Assembly: GCF_000196455.1 (NCBI RefSeq)
Contig: NC_014614.1
Location: forward strand, 1,658,001-1,722,000
DNA length: 64,000 nucleotides
Origin: Acetoanaerobium sticklandii
Lineage (GTDB): Bacteria; Bacillota; Clostridia; Peptostreptococcales; Filifactoraceae
Direction of reading: 5' to 3'
Below are positions 7,476-15,545 of this stretch, piece after piece. Positions within the stretch are counted from its first letter, which is position 1. Every line of letters begins with the position of its first letter. The notes beneath the pieces were generated by a model that was not told the origin of the DNA, searched no databases, and saw nothing but the letters and a program-made list of their open reading frames with translations. Both the position numbers and the translations under genes were made by a program.

Positions 7476-9645
7476 ATTTTGTAGGGCCTCCCATTCTTCT
7501 TTCTGTTCTTTCTATTTCTTTTCTAGTAGAACTAAAATTGTTGCTAGTAGTAGTTATTACTCTTCCTGGAATATTTGCTCCGTCTAATAATACTTTTACA
7601 GTAACATTAGGATTACTCTTTACTTCAACTGGTACAGTAGTGTTTATATTCATCTCAGAAGCTTTCATTTTATCCATAGTATCTTTCATAGCTGCTATCA
7701 ATGTTCCATTTATTTCTTTAGGTTGAATTGTCATTTTATTTTTAGCAGGAGAATATGGATATTTCTCATGCCCTCTTGGTTTTAAATCCTCTTTCGTTCT
7801 TCTCATCAATGCTATATTTTGATTGGTTCTTTCTTCTGGAGTCATTGCCAAATATTCTTTATTCTTATCTATAGCATTTTTGCTGATAGCATAAATTATA
7901 CCTAATGATATAGCGCTGCCAATTGTATTCATAATGAATCCCATGGGACCACCCTTAGTTGTAGATGATGGTAATGAAGAATTTGCTGGTGATACTCCTG
8001 CTCCGTTAACATTTACTACCCCAGCATTTACAATCATACTTGAAATTGAATTGCCTATTCCAGGTAAAGTCTTGTTGTTATTACCCAACCCACCTAACCA
8101 ATTAAATAAATCTCCAATATGTTTCATGATTGATAGTGCTTTTATACTTAGGTAAGCTCCTCCTGCAACTTTTATTCCAGTAGCAACATTTTCTCTTTTT
8201 TCGGCTCCCTCTTCTCCCATGAATGATAAAAAGAATCCTCCAATAGTCTCTGCCATAGCTGCAAGTTCAGGATTTAAAGCTTTAAGATTATTTACAGATT
8301 CATCTAAAGCGTTTTTCCATTCTTCAATAGGTGTTAGGTCTATATTTTCTAATTCGTCTAGCATTAATTCTCTTTCAACCATCATTTGTTTTCTAATTTT
8401 AGGATTGCTTTCTGAATTAATTCCCTCAGTTAGCTCAGCTATATCCATTTCTAATAGCATTTTTTTCTTAAATGGAGCTGTAATGGCATCCATAAATGGA
8501 GAAAATTGAAGAGCATAATCCAAACCTACTCCTGTAATACCTTTTAATATAACTTTAAATTGATTAACAACATTATCCATTTGGTCAATATACGCTTCTT
8601 TAGCCATTCCTTTAGACTTATTAACAACAGCATCATATGTCTTTTCAAAATCTTTTACATTTTGAACTAGTGGAAGAATAGCACGAGCTGCTTCATCAGA
8701 GCCTAGCAAATCTTTCAAGAATCCTTTTCTAGCTTCTGATGTCATTCCCCTTTTTTCAAACTCATTAAATAAATCTTTAGTTATATCAAGCAAGTCTCTT
8801 GTATGACCACTAGTATCTTGAATGTCTACTCCAAATTTCTTAAATGATTTTATTCCATCAGAGTCAGTAAGCTTGTTAAATAACTGAATCATTGAAGTCG
8901 CTGAGACATTTGCAGGCATGTTATTCTTAGTAAGTTGTGCTAATCCAGCATATACTGCTTTGTAATCAATACCTGAAGCTTGCGCAGCAGGCATAATACC
9001 AGTACCAAGTGCAGCCGCCAATTCTTCATATTCAACAATACCAGCTTTTATAGTTGCAAATTGAACATCCATTATTTCTGTTAAAGTGCTATCGTCCATT
9101 CCATAAGCATTTTTAGTTCCCATAACTGCTTTAACAACAGCAGACATATTATCAGTAGCTCCTGCAACTGCTCCCATCGCAAATTTTCTAGCGGCACTAG
9201 CAGCATTCTTAGGGTCAAGAGAAGCAGATATTGAATCATACATACTTTGAGTTATCTGAGTGAAATTCTGTGGAATAAGCTTCCAAGTTTCAATAATATC
9301 TTTAGTCATTACCTTTTGACTCTGAGCAGTTTGGTCATATAATGTGTTTATTTTAGATAATCCAGCATTTAACTGAAATAAATCCTTTGTAACTATTCCT
9401 GCATAAGCTGTTACTCCAGTAGCTCCTATCTTAAATGTTCTTCCAATAGCCTTATCAACAGCGCCTAATTTATTATTTAATTTATCTGCTGCATTAGTTA
9501 TTTTAGAAAATTGTGAAGAGATACTATTCCCTGCTTTTTCAGTTTCAGATTTTGTTCTTGAAACGCTATTTCTAAACTTGCTTAATGAATCTTGGTATTC
9601 ATCTTTAGCACCAAGAATAATACCTACTTCTTTAGCTTCAGCCAT
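7474..9645 (-). CDS. Phage tail tape measure protein (TP901-type core), 723 aa
   Basis: The N-terminus is a coiled coil. Residues about 100-350 carry the TP901 tape-measure core (ITQSMYDSISASLDPKNAASAARKF, AAALGTGIMPAAQASGID, FLKDLLGSDEAARAILPLV, each a family hallmark). Hydrophobic stretches follow near residues 485-500 and 575-590 (PMGFIMNTIGSAISLGIIYAI). By the usual 0.15 nm per residue the tail would be about 108 nm, which is inference. The ATG overlaps the stop of the frameshifted chaperone product (TAATG), as expected for the conserved chaperone-tape measure pair. Confidence 0.95.
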   Translation of the reverse strand: MAEAKEVGIILGAKDEYQDSLSKFRNSVSRTKSETEKAGNSISSQFSKITNAADKLNNKLGAVDKAIGRTFKIGATGVTAYAGIVTKDLFQLNAGLSKINTLYDQTAQSQKVMTKDIIETWKLIPQNFTQITQSMYDSISASLDPKNAASAARKFAMGAVAGATDNMSAVVKAVMGTKNAYGMDDSTLTEIMDVQFATIKAGIVEYEELAAALGTGIMPAAQASGIDYKAVYAGLAQLTKNNMPANVSATSMIQLFNKLTDSDGIKSFKKFGVDIQDTSGHTRDLLDITKDLFNEFEKRGMTSEARKGFLKDLLGSDEAARAILPLVQNVKDFEKTYDAVVNKSKGMAKEAYIDQMDNVVNQFKVILKGITGVGLDYALQFSPFMDAITAPFKKKMLLEMDIAELTEGINSESNPKIRKQMMVERELMLDELENIDLTPIEEWKNALDESVNNLKALNPELAAMAETIGGFFLSFMGEEGAEKRENVATGIKVAGGAYLSIKALSIMKHIGDLFNWLGGLGNNNKTLPGIGNSISSMIVNAGVVNVNGAGVSPANSSLPSSTTKGGPMGFIMNTIGSAISLGIIYAISKNAIDKNKEYLAMTPEERTNQNIALMRRTKEDLKPRGHEKYPYSPAKNKMTIQPKEINGTLIAAMKDTMDKMKASEMNINTTVPVEVKSNPNVTVKVLLDGANIPGRVITTTSNNFSSTRKEIERTERRMGGPTK

Positions 9646-9935
9646 TATTTTTCACCACCTGCCAGCTCATTGAATCTATTTTCATCAAAATTTTGATTAA
9701 TTTCTAATTTATTATCATCTTTTATTTCATCTCCACAACAAGGACATTTAGTTTTGTGAAAATTACTTAAGCATTTATCACATAAACTTTTCTCATATTC
9801 TTCATTATCAATATGGATATTTGCTAAAATCCATGTTAATTGTTCATATCCTCCTTGGATACTAGGGTCATTTGGAGATAATTTAAGGTCTTTAGAGATT
9901 CTCCATCGAAGTCTTTCCAGTCCATTTTCTTTAAC
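9645..9935 (-). CDS. C-terminal (T) extension of the tail chaperone, made by -1 frameshift
   Basis: From the slip site the -1 frame is open for 96 codons, beginning VKENGLERLRWRISKDL and ending AGGEK with a stop that overlaps the tape-measure ATG. The pattern LSPNDPSIQGGYEQLTWI is typical of XkdN-type extensions. Two-cysteine pairs (CDKC, then KCPCCGDE) look like a zinc ribbon, an uncommon addition. Joined product: 126 + 96 = 222 residues. There is no start codon with a ribosome site of its own, so frameshifting is the natural explanation. Confidence 0.85.
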   Translation of the reverse strand, partial: VKENGLERLRWRISKDLKLSPNDPSIQGGYEQLTWILANIHIDNEEYEKSLCDKCLSNFHKTKCPCCGDEIKDDNKLEINQNFDENRFNELAGGEK

Positions 9936-10312
9936 TTTTTTTTTAATTCTTCAAAATCCTCTTTAGATATTTCATCTATAGTGTCACTTTTATCAATTTG
10001 AATTTCTGATAACTCTTGGTACAGCTGGTCAACTAAAAAAGGGTCTTCTTCTTCTAATTCTTTTCTATCAATTATTCTTTCTTCTAGGTTGTTTGGATTT
10101 CTGAGTGCTAAAGATAGCTGTTCTAACTGTTCCATTATTGCAATAACATCACTATTAAAAATTGGTTGTTCGCCTAACCTTTTAGTTGTTTTAGCGTTAG
10201 CTTCTATTAATTCTCCTTGAGTTAGTCTTACAATAGCCACCTCAAAATTCTGTCCAGGATAAGTAATAACTTTATGTTTTCTAATATTCTTTCTTAGTTC
10301 AGATACTCTCAT
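9836..10312 (-). CDS. Tail assembly chaperone, short form (XkdN/gpG-like), 158 aa
   Basis: The 0-frame product starts at ATG 10312 behind AGGAGGAATTTCT. It is acidic and helical, as in XkdN. It carries the gpG function: binding the tape measure and recruiting tube subunits. Near codon 123 the run TTA AAA AAA AAG forms a -1 slippery site, and ribosomes that slip make a longer G-T product (see next two entries). It lies between the tail tube and tape-measure genes, the invariant position of these chaperones. Confidence 0.87.
   Translation of the reverse strand: MRVSELRKNIRKHKVITYPGQNFEVAIVRLTQGELIEANAKTTKRLGEQPIFNSDVIAIMEQLEQLSLALRNPNNLEERIIDRKELEEEDPFLVDQLYQELSEIQIDKSDTIDEISKEDFEELKKKLKKMDWKDFDGESLKTLNYLQMTLVSKEDMNN
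9935..9944 (-). other. Programmed -1 ribosomal frameshift site
   Basis: On the minus strand the message reads TTA AAA AAA AAG TTA AAG. The A AAA AAG heptamer (9941-9935), the same as in dnaX, is in the correct phase for -1 slippage, and the -1 frame has no stop before 9645. This is the position where gpG/gpGT-type shifts occur in tailed phages. Confidence 0.83.
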
Positions 10313-10332
10313 AGAAATTCCTCCTAAAAAAT

Positions 10333-10358
10333 AATAAGGACCCTAAGGCCCTTATTTT
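10333..10358 (-). terminator. Intra-operon terminator after the tail tube gene
   Basis: Minus strand: AATAAGG...CCTTATT stem around a GC-rich loop, followed by ATTTTTTAGGAGG. It lies between the highly expressed tube gene and the low-dose chaperone gene, so it may be a partial (attenuating) terminator. Confidence 0.65.
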
Positions 10359-10777
10359 TTCACTCTCTTAAACTTACTAGCCATTACCTTCATATTCTCA
10401 ACTGTCTTATCTTTTAAGTTTCCTGATTCCCCTATTGTCTGCCAGTTACATTTTAGGTACATATCAGAGCGGTCAGGCTTTTCTATAATAACATCGAAAT
10501 CTTCTAGCTCATCTAGATATATACCGTCTGTCAGAGCTTCATCGGTAACATAAGCTCTTTCTATTTCTAGATCATAACTAGTCTTAGCTCCATAGGTTCC
10601 TACTGAGTCTTTTTCTCCAAAAGCATCCAGAGTCTTAGTCTCTTTATTCTTATTCGTTCTGTAACTTTGTATTACAGCAACCTTCTTGCTTGCTCCATCG
10701 GTAATGATACGAATATAGATATCATCAGATGTAGGAATTCCGTTATTGAAAAGCTGTAAATCCATATTAAATTTCAA
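10352..10777 (-). CDS. Phage tail tube protein (XkdM-like), 141 aa
   Basis: I chose the TTG at 10777, eight bases behind AGGAGG. An in-frame ATG lies 12 bp downstream. The sequence fits XkdM: MDLQLFNNGIPTSDDIYIRIITDGASKKVAVIQSYR near the start, and ITDEALTDGIYLDELEDFDVIIEKP-like text before the conserved 'CNWQTIGESG' region. It forms the inner tube inside the sheath. Order sheath-tube-chaperone-tape measure is intact. Confidence 0.9.
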   Translation of the reverse strand: MKFNMDLQLFNNGIPTSDDIYIRIITDGASKKVAVIQSYRTNKNKETKTLDAFGEKDSVGTYGAKTSYDLEIERAYVTDEALTDGIYLDELEDFDVIIEKPDRSDMYLKCNWQTIGESGNLKDKTVENMKVMASKFKRVKK

Positions 10778-10789
10778 ATTATTCACCTC

Positions 10790-11896
10790 CTAAATTAGTG
10801 CAGTTCCATGAAGAAAGATAGTATTAAGTGGCAATACTACTTTGTACACATAATTAACATGCACACGAGTTCTTTTATCAGGCTGTCTTTCAACACTGAT
10901 TATTTGAGGAGATTCTATAATCTCTGCTCCTTCGTATACTTCTAGTTGTGCTATAGCATCGGCTTTTATTTCTCCTACAGTTGACTCTGAAGCTTTTTCT
11001 CTTGGATGAAGAGTTGATAACCTATTTCTAAGACCTCTATCAACAAAATCTTTAACCTTAGCAACAGTTCCTTCTTGATACTTATTGTCTGGGACAGCTG
11101 GAGAAACTCCATCATCCTTAGTATAAGTAGTCACCCATCTATCAATATATACTTTACCGTTTATAGTTCTAGCTGCAGCTAAGCCTCCAGCATATAAAGC
11201 CTCATAATCAGCATCTTCAAAACGATTATAAAGACCACCGAATAACTCTGGAGTAACTTGTATATTATGAAGTGGCATAGCAGGGTCAAGTTCTAAAGCA
11301 TCATAAGCTGCACAAGCGGCGGCAAAATATACTGAGCTAGAATGAGCAGTCCCTTCAACAGATAGTGGCACAGATGCCCACAGTGTTACTCTCCCAGAAT
11401 TAAGAGGTAACGCTAAAGCAACCCAAGCTGAAACACTAGCTGCCATTGCTCCTAGATGCGCTCTTCTTTCTTTTCTGTTAGTTGAACATACATCACAATG
11501 ATTTCTAACATGTAAATGAACATCAGCACTTATACTGTCGCATATAATAATCTCAGGTGCTTCTTCTGTCTTTAAAATGTCTAGTGACTCTAAATATTCA
11601 TCCTTAGTAGGTGCTCCTTCAAGTGCAGATATAACAGGAACGCATACTAATTTATTAACTCCTATTAGAGTAACTATTCTTACTAGTTTTGCCATTTCAG
11701 ATTCTTTTCCAAAAGATGCTACTGCATCAGCATATGTCTGAATTGCATATGGTTTAGGTTCTAAATCTGTACATACATCTGGGTCAACTTGTGCCACTAT
11801 TCCCATAGGAAAACAAGTACCAGGAAAGCCCATAACTTCTTTTGAAACTAGGGATTCTGAAAAAACCCCTACTCTTTCGGTATTAGGAATACCCAT
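10790..11896 (-). CDS. Phage tail sheath protein (XkdK-like), 368 aa
   Basis: The long N-terminal region, the glycine/alanine-rich middle (SSVYFAAACAAYDALELDPAMPLHNIQVTPE) and the C-terminal FVDRGLRNRLSTLHP, then VNYVYKVVLPLNTIFLHGTALI, are the pattern of contractile sheath proteins of the PBSX family. It contracts to drive the tube through the envelope. The start overlaps the preceding stop (TAATG). This gene shows that the prophage is myovirus-like. Confidence 0.9.
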   Translation of the reverse strand: MGIPNTERVGVFSESLVSKEVMGFPGTCFPMGIVAQVDPDVCTDLEPKPYAIQTYADAVASFGKESEMAKLVRIVTLIGVNKLVCVPVISALEGAPTKDEYLESLDILKTEEAPEIIICDSISADVHLHVRNHCDVCSTNRKERRAHLGAMAASVSAWVALALPLNSGRVTLWASVPLSVEGTAHSSSVYFAAACAAYDALELDPAMPLHNIQVTPELFGGLYNRFEDADYEALYAGGLAAARTINGKVYIDRWVTTYTKDDGVSPAVPDNKYQEGTVAKVKDFVDRGLRNRLSTLHPREKASESTVGEIKADAIAQLEVYEGAEIIESPQIISVERQPDKRTRVHVNYVYKVVLPLNTIFLHGTALI

Positions 11897-12414
11897 TAAT
11901 CAACATCTCCTTCCGATGTAATTTCATTAATAACTTCATATTCAAATTGCTTTTTCCATAAAAAATTCAAAGTTAGCACATTTCTAGAATGAAATAACTT
12001 TTCCTTTTCTTCGTATGGGTCTACAGAGGTTGAACCCTCTTCATAGCTTTTAACCTTAAATCCTTCTACTTGTTTTGGATTAAATAAAAAAAGAGCTGTA
12101 AGCTCTTCATTAATTCTTTGAATAGTATCTTCTCCTCCAAGTTTAGCAGAATCAGCATTCCAAATATGAATATCAAAATACAAATCCGTATCTTTACCTT
12201 TTGTTTCAATTGCCTTATCTAAAGTAAACTCTATTCCTAAATAACCATTATCCATGCCTATTTCATTAGTATTGATTTGTGCCTTAGATACAGTTACAAG
12301 TGGTTTCTTTAAAGGCAAATCTCTTTTAATGTTAATGTAACCTGCTTGAACTTCTACCCATGGAAGTAATGTTTTTATTTCGTCAATTACTTTATCTCTT
12401 GTTTGATTTAACAT
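11896..12414 (-). CDS. Phage tail terminator / DUF6838-like neck protein (XkdJ position), 172 aa
   Basis: Position between the gp10-like protein and the sheath is that of the tail terminator/completion protein. The sequence begins RDKVIDEIKTLLPWVEVQAG and contains EFTLDKAIETKGKDTDLYFDIHIWNAD and FKVKSYEEG, a small alpha/beta fold seen in such proteins. Family assignment is by context and pattern; the role is inferred. Confidence 0.7.
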   Translation of the reverse strand: MLNQTRDKVIDEIKTLLPWVEVQAGYINIKRDLPLKKPLVTVSKAQINTNEIGMDNGYLGIEFTLDKAIETKGKDTDLYFDIHIWNADSAKLGGEDTIQRINEELTALFLFNPKQVEGFKVKSYEEGSTSVDPYEEKEKLFHSRNVLTLNFLWKKQFEYEVINEITSEGDVD

Positions 12415-12953
12415 TACAACCCTCCTAAAAATTCCTCTAATACTCCATTTGCTATCTCAACATATCGCCCTGAGTTGATTACTGATTTAACTGCATCCTT
12501 TAAAAAAGGCCTTGGCCTTAGTCTAGATGTCCCATCATGAACCCAATGGGCATAATTTGCAATTTCAATATCAGCAAATACTTTATATTTGCCATTTGAT
12601 ATTTTCTTTATTTTTAAAGATCTCTTAAGCTGTCCAGTATTAACTGAAACTGGATAAGGTTGAGAATATGCTCTTCTTACACGAATCCCTGCATCCAGTC
12701 CATACCTATGTCCTGCTGATATAGCTAGCAATCCAGCCATTAAGTTTTTCTTACCTAGTTTTGTAATTCTTTTACTGCTTTTCTTTTTATTCATTATGTT
12801 TTGATTCTTAGGCCCATTTACATTATCAATAGCTTCATGCAAGACTTCACTGCTTATTTCTTTTACAATTTCATCAGCTACCTTAGGCATAATTTCCATT
12901 ACTTCATCAATCATTTTTTCAAAATCATCAAATCCATAAGAGTAATCAGACAT
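12414..12953 (-). CDS. HK97 gp10-like neck protein, 179 aa
   Basis: The pattern FDDFEKMIDEVMEIMPKVADEIVKEISSEVLHEAIDN, followed by YSQPYPVSVNTGQLKRSLKIKK and YAHWVHDGTSRLRPRPFLKDAV, is diagnostic of HK97 gp10-like (PF04883-type) proteins. The VHDGTS...RPFL motif near residue 145 is the family signature. It acts at the head-tail joint or tail completion. It overlaps both neighbours by a few bases. Confidence 0.88.
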   Translation of the reverse strand: MSDYSYGFDDFEKMIDEVMEIMPKVADEIVKEISSEVLHEAIDNVNGPKNQNIMNKKKSSKRITKLGKKNLMAGLLAISAGHRYGLDAGIRVRRAYSQPYPVSVNTGQLKRSLKIKKISNGKYKVFADIEIANYAHWVHDGTSRLRPRPFLKDAVKSVINSGRYVEIANGVLEEFLGGL

Positions 12954-13407
12954 TTTGAATCAACTCCAAAACTGCAATATAAGCAAGTGGCTCTTCTCTG
13001 ATATCATATCTTTGAACATTTTTGATTCTAAACTTCATGTTTGTATATTCAATATAATCATCTTCTCCTAATTCCTTAATATTGTAAGTATTAGGACCAT
13101 AATATACATAATCATATTTTTCTATTTTACCAATTAGGTCAAGAATAATCTGGTCAACATTATCAGCTTTTAAGCTATCTTTAGGTATCATGAAGCACTT
13201 AATATCAGTTACTATTTCAGTAGAACTTAAATAGCACTCATCATCACAATCAGGCTCTGATGGATTATCTACATGCCATAATGGATTTCCATATCCTGTT
13301 GATTCATTGTAGCAAGGGCATAATATGCCAGGTGTTTTTTTTACAATCCTAGCAGTAACACCTTCTTTTTCTATTCCTTCATTCCACATTTCAACCCATT
13401 CATTCAT
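12946..13407 (-). CDS. Head closure / connector protein, 153 aa
   Basis: I chose ATG 13407, eight bases behind GGAGG. The longer frame would overlap the upstream gene. A cluster CPCYNESTGYGNPLWHVDNPSEPDCDDEC near residues 25-55 is rich in cysteine and aspartate. The rest (YVYYGPNTYNIKELGEDDYIEYTNMKFRIKNV) is beta-like, as in head-closure proteins at this position in clostridial myoviruses. Function is inferred from order. Confidence 0.65.
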   Translation of the reverse strand: MNEWVEMWNEGIEKEGVTARIVKKTPGILCPCYNESTGYGNPLWHVDNPSEPDCDDECYLSSTEIVTDIKCFMIPKDSLKADNVDQIILDLIGKIEKYDYVYYGPNTYNIKELGEDDYIEYTNMKFRIKNVQRYDIREEPLAYIAVLELIQNV

Positions 13408-13411
13408 GAGA

Positions 13412-13801
13412 TTATCCTCCATACTCGTTAACACTTAAAAGCAATGGATTAACATAAGACTTTCGACATCTACCTAATATCTTTAGTCCTTTAGATTTTA
13501 AATCGTCTGCAAACTTCAAATAATTACTTGTAGAAGCATCCTTAGAAAGTTTTATAGGACCTATACCGATACTTTTTCCTTCTGAGCTGGATGATTTAAT
13601 AGATACTATTTCAGATGCAGTTATATAAGCTAAGCCTAGTTTAACTTTCATCTGTATCTGAGAATCATCAGATTCTAAGCATTCGCTTTTCACTTCGTCA
13701 ATATAAACTGGTATAAGGTCAGTAATCCATTGCTGAACTGTTGCTTCAGGTAAAGATGAGCCTGATAGTCTATTAATCATTTCTATATCAGGCAAATTCA
13801 T
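13412..13801 (-). CDS. Head-tail connector protein (YqbG/DUF3199-like), 129 aa
   Basis: Small helical adaptor directly after the capsid cluster: MNLPDIEMINRLSGSSLPEATVQQWITDLIPVYIDEVK, then a serine-rich loop and a C-terminal NPLLLSVNEYGG. This position and style match YqbG / gp6-like connectors that join portal to neck. Its stop forms the ribosome site of the next gene. Confidence 0.7.
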   Translation of the reverse strand: MNLPDIEMINRLSGSSLPEATVQQWITDLIPVYIDEVKSECLESDDSQIQMKVKLGLAYITASEIVSIKSSSSEGKSIGIGPIKLSKDASTSNYLKFADDLKSKGLKILGRCRKSYVNPLLLSVNEYGG

Positions 13802-14089
13802 TTAAACACCTGCCTTAATCTTATCAATGATTTCTTGCTTCTTATCATCAGAATCAATATCTATTTTTCTTTTAGCCGCTAGTTCCTTAAGTTGTGGAAC
13901 AGTAAGCTTATTTAAATCAATTTCATCCTCATCTTGAAGTTCTTCTTCATTAACTTCACCAAGAATCCCCTCTTTAAGCTTTCTTTTAACAAAACTTGTA
14001 GCCTCAGATTCAATTACTTCTCCAGGTGGAAAATCAATGCCATTTTCAAAATCATAGCATTCTGAATTGCTTTTATTTATATACAACAT
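13802..14089 (-). CDS. Small phage protein with C-terminal HeH/SAP-like domain, 95 aa
   Basis: The last 30 residues (LNKLTVPQLKELAAKRKIDI, then KKQEIIDKIKA) form a helix-extended loop-helix (HeH/LEM/SAP-like) motif common in short proteins between capsid and connector genes. The N-terminus (CYDFENGIDFPPGEVIESEATSF) is a short beta segment. Likely a minor head component; the DNA-binding ability of the motif is only inferred. Confidence 0.75.
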   Translation of the reverse strand: MLYINKSNSECYDFENGIDFPPGEVIESEATSFVKRKLKEGILGEVNEEELQDEDEIDLNKLTVPQLKELAAKRKIDIDSDDKKQEIIDKIKAGV

Positions 14090-14104
14090 TTTATATCCCT
14101 CCTA

Positions 14105-14129
14105 AAAAGAGGGGTAGAATACTACCCCT
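14105..14129 (-). terminator. Terminator immediately after the major capsid gene
   Basis: Minus strand stem AGGGGTAG-TATT-CTACCCCT followed by CTTTTT. The capsid stop codon TAG is inside the left arm. The downstream gene has its own AGGAGG, so some transcripts must pass. Confidence 0.85.
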
Positions 14130-15165
14130 TATTCAATACATTAGCTGCTTCTTTGAAAAGTTTAGCAAAACCAGAAACCTGAGAAATTACTGATCTAGAA
14201 ATCTGTTTATCTATAAGCTTATCTGATTCAACTGTAACTCCCATCTCTTGCACTTTTTCAATAGCGTATCTTGTATCAATTCCAATAATTTTACTTGCTG
14301 GAACTTCATCAACTATATCCATATTGATTCCAAGAGGAGTGATAAGCTGACCATTCTTTTGAAAATCAAATCCAGCTTGAGGGTCCTTAAATTCAGGAAT
14401 AAGCAGAAGGTCAACAATACCATTAGTATCAGCAATTAATGCATTCATCTTATATGGTCTTTTCATAGTTGCCCAGAATCTTACCATTTCAGCATATCCA
14501 ATTGTTCCAGCTGTTCCTTTAATTGTAGAATCTCCTACAGTAAAGGAAGGAGCAGGATTTGTATTACCATCTCCATTTATTAGCACATTAACCACTTCTT
14601 CAAGCTGGTCTACTGCTATTTGTGAAGCTATTTGTCTTAGAGCAATAGCGAATATATCTATTTTCTTTCTTCTAATAGCCTCATAGGTAGTATCAAGCTC
14701 AACCCCAAACTTGAAGATATTAACTTCTTTCTCTTTTGTCTTTAAAGTAGTAACAGGAAACTTAGAACCTTCTGCTACTCTTCTAAGTTGCTTTTGACTA
14801 GTATCTGTATCCATATAGATAGATTTATAAGTATCAGAATCTATCTCAGTAGTAGTAGCGATTAACTTAGGAAGTATACTTTCTTTTTCCAAAGCTGTTC
14901 TAACAGTTCTAGAGATAAACTCTGGGAAAAGAATTGATGATTCAGTTGTAGTGAAGAACTTTTCAACTACATCTGATTTTGCACCTTTTACTTTTATATC
15001 AAAACGCTTAAGCTGTCTTTGAAAAGCATCTAGGTTCTCTAGTCCTTTTACGCCTTCATATTCAGAACTTGGGTCAAGCTCTTCTAGTTTCTGAGCAAAT
15101 GTTTTTCCCTCTGCTGTAGCTTCTTGGTAAATCCCTTTTTCAAGTTTTAAATTATCGTATCCCAT
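14122..15165 (-). CDS. Phage major capsid protein (XkdG-like), 347 aa
   Basis: I chose ATG 15165, seven bases behind AAAGGAGG. The pattern TTTESSILFPEFISRTVRTALE..., a middle with VNIFKFGVELDTTYEAIRRKKIDIFAIALRQIASQI and a C-terminal DIVDEVPASKIIGIDTRYAIEKV, is the HK97-fold capsid of PBSX-like phages. High expression is suggested by the strong ribosome site and by the terminator directly behind it. Confidence 0.92.
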   Translation of the reverse strand: MGYDNLKLEKGIYQEATAEGKTFAQKLEELDPSSEYEGVKGLENLDAFQRQLKRFDIKVKGAKSDVVEKFFTTTESSILFPEFISRTVRTALEKESILPKLIATTTEIDSDTYKSIYMDTDTSQKQLRRVAEGSKFPVTTLKTKEKEVNIFKFGVELDTTYEAIRRKKIDIFAIALRQIASQIAVDQLEEVVNVLINGDGNTNPAPSFTVGDSTIKGTAGTIGYAEMVRFWATMKRPYKMNALIADTNGIVDLLLIPEFKDPQAGFDFQKNGQLITPLGINMDIVDEVPASKIIGIDTRYAIEKVQEMGVTVESDKLIDKQISRSVISQVSGFAKLFKEAANVLNKG

Positions 15166-15178
15166 TATATAGCCTCCT

Positions 15179-15529
15179 TTATAGTAAGAATCCAACTACT
15201 TTAGCAGTTGTATCTACTTTCATAACTAAAAATTCTCTTCCATTTGTAGCATCAACTTTGACTTTTCCAGTTCCATCAGCTGCCAATTTAGCATAACCAA
15301 CCGCAGGGTCTGCACCTGAATAAGTGAATTCCACATATCCTTTTAGCTGAACTGTAACAGCTCCATCTTTTTCAACCTTAATTGCCTTGCCATGAATTTG
15401 TTGAGTATCTGCACTTAGTGCCACAGTAGATGAAGCACTAATCTTTACAGGCTTTAGTTCATCAGTTGATGCTAAAGCACTTTTAAAAGTGATACATTCT
15501 TGCATAAAACCATCAAAAGCTATTCTCAT
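15179..15529 (-). CDS. Capsid decoration/cement-like protein, 116 aa
   Basis: Beta-rich, with many alternating hydrophobic residues (KISASSTVALSADTQQIHGKAI; EFTYSGADPAVGYAKLAADG). It lies directly upstream of the capsid gene. The place, size and lack of catalytic motifs fit the DUF2190/decoration proteins, which reinforce the shell. The assignment is from context. Confidence 0.75.
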   Translation of the reverse strand: MRIAFDGFMQECITFKSALASTDELKPVKISASSTVALSADTQQIHGKAIKVEKDGAVTVQLKGYVEFTYSGADPAVGYAKLAADGTGKVKVDATNGREFLVMKVDTTAKVVGFLL

Positions 15530-15545
15530 TTAAAACTCTCCCTTC

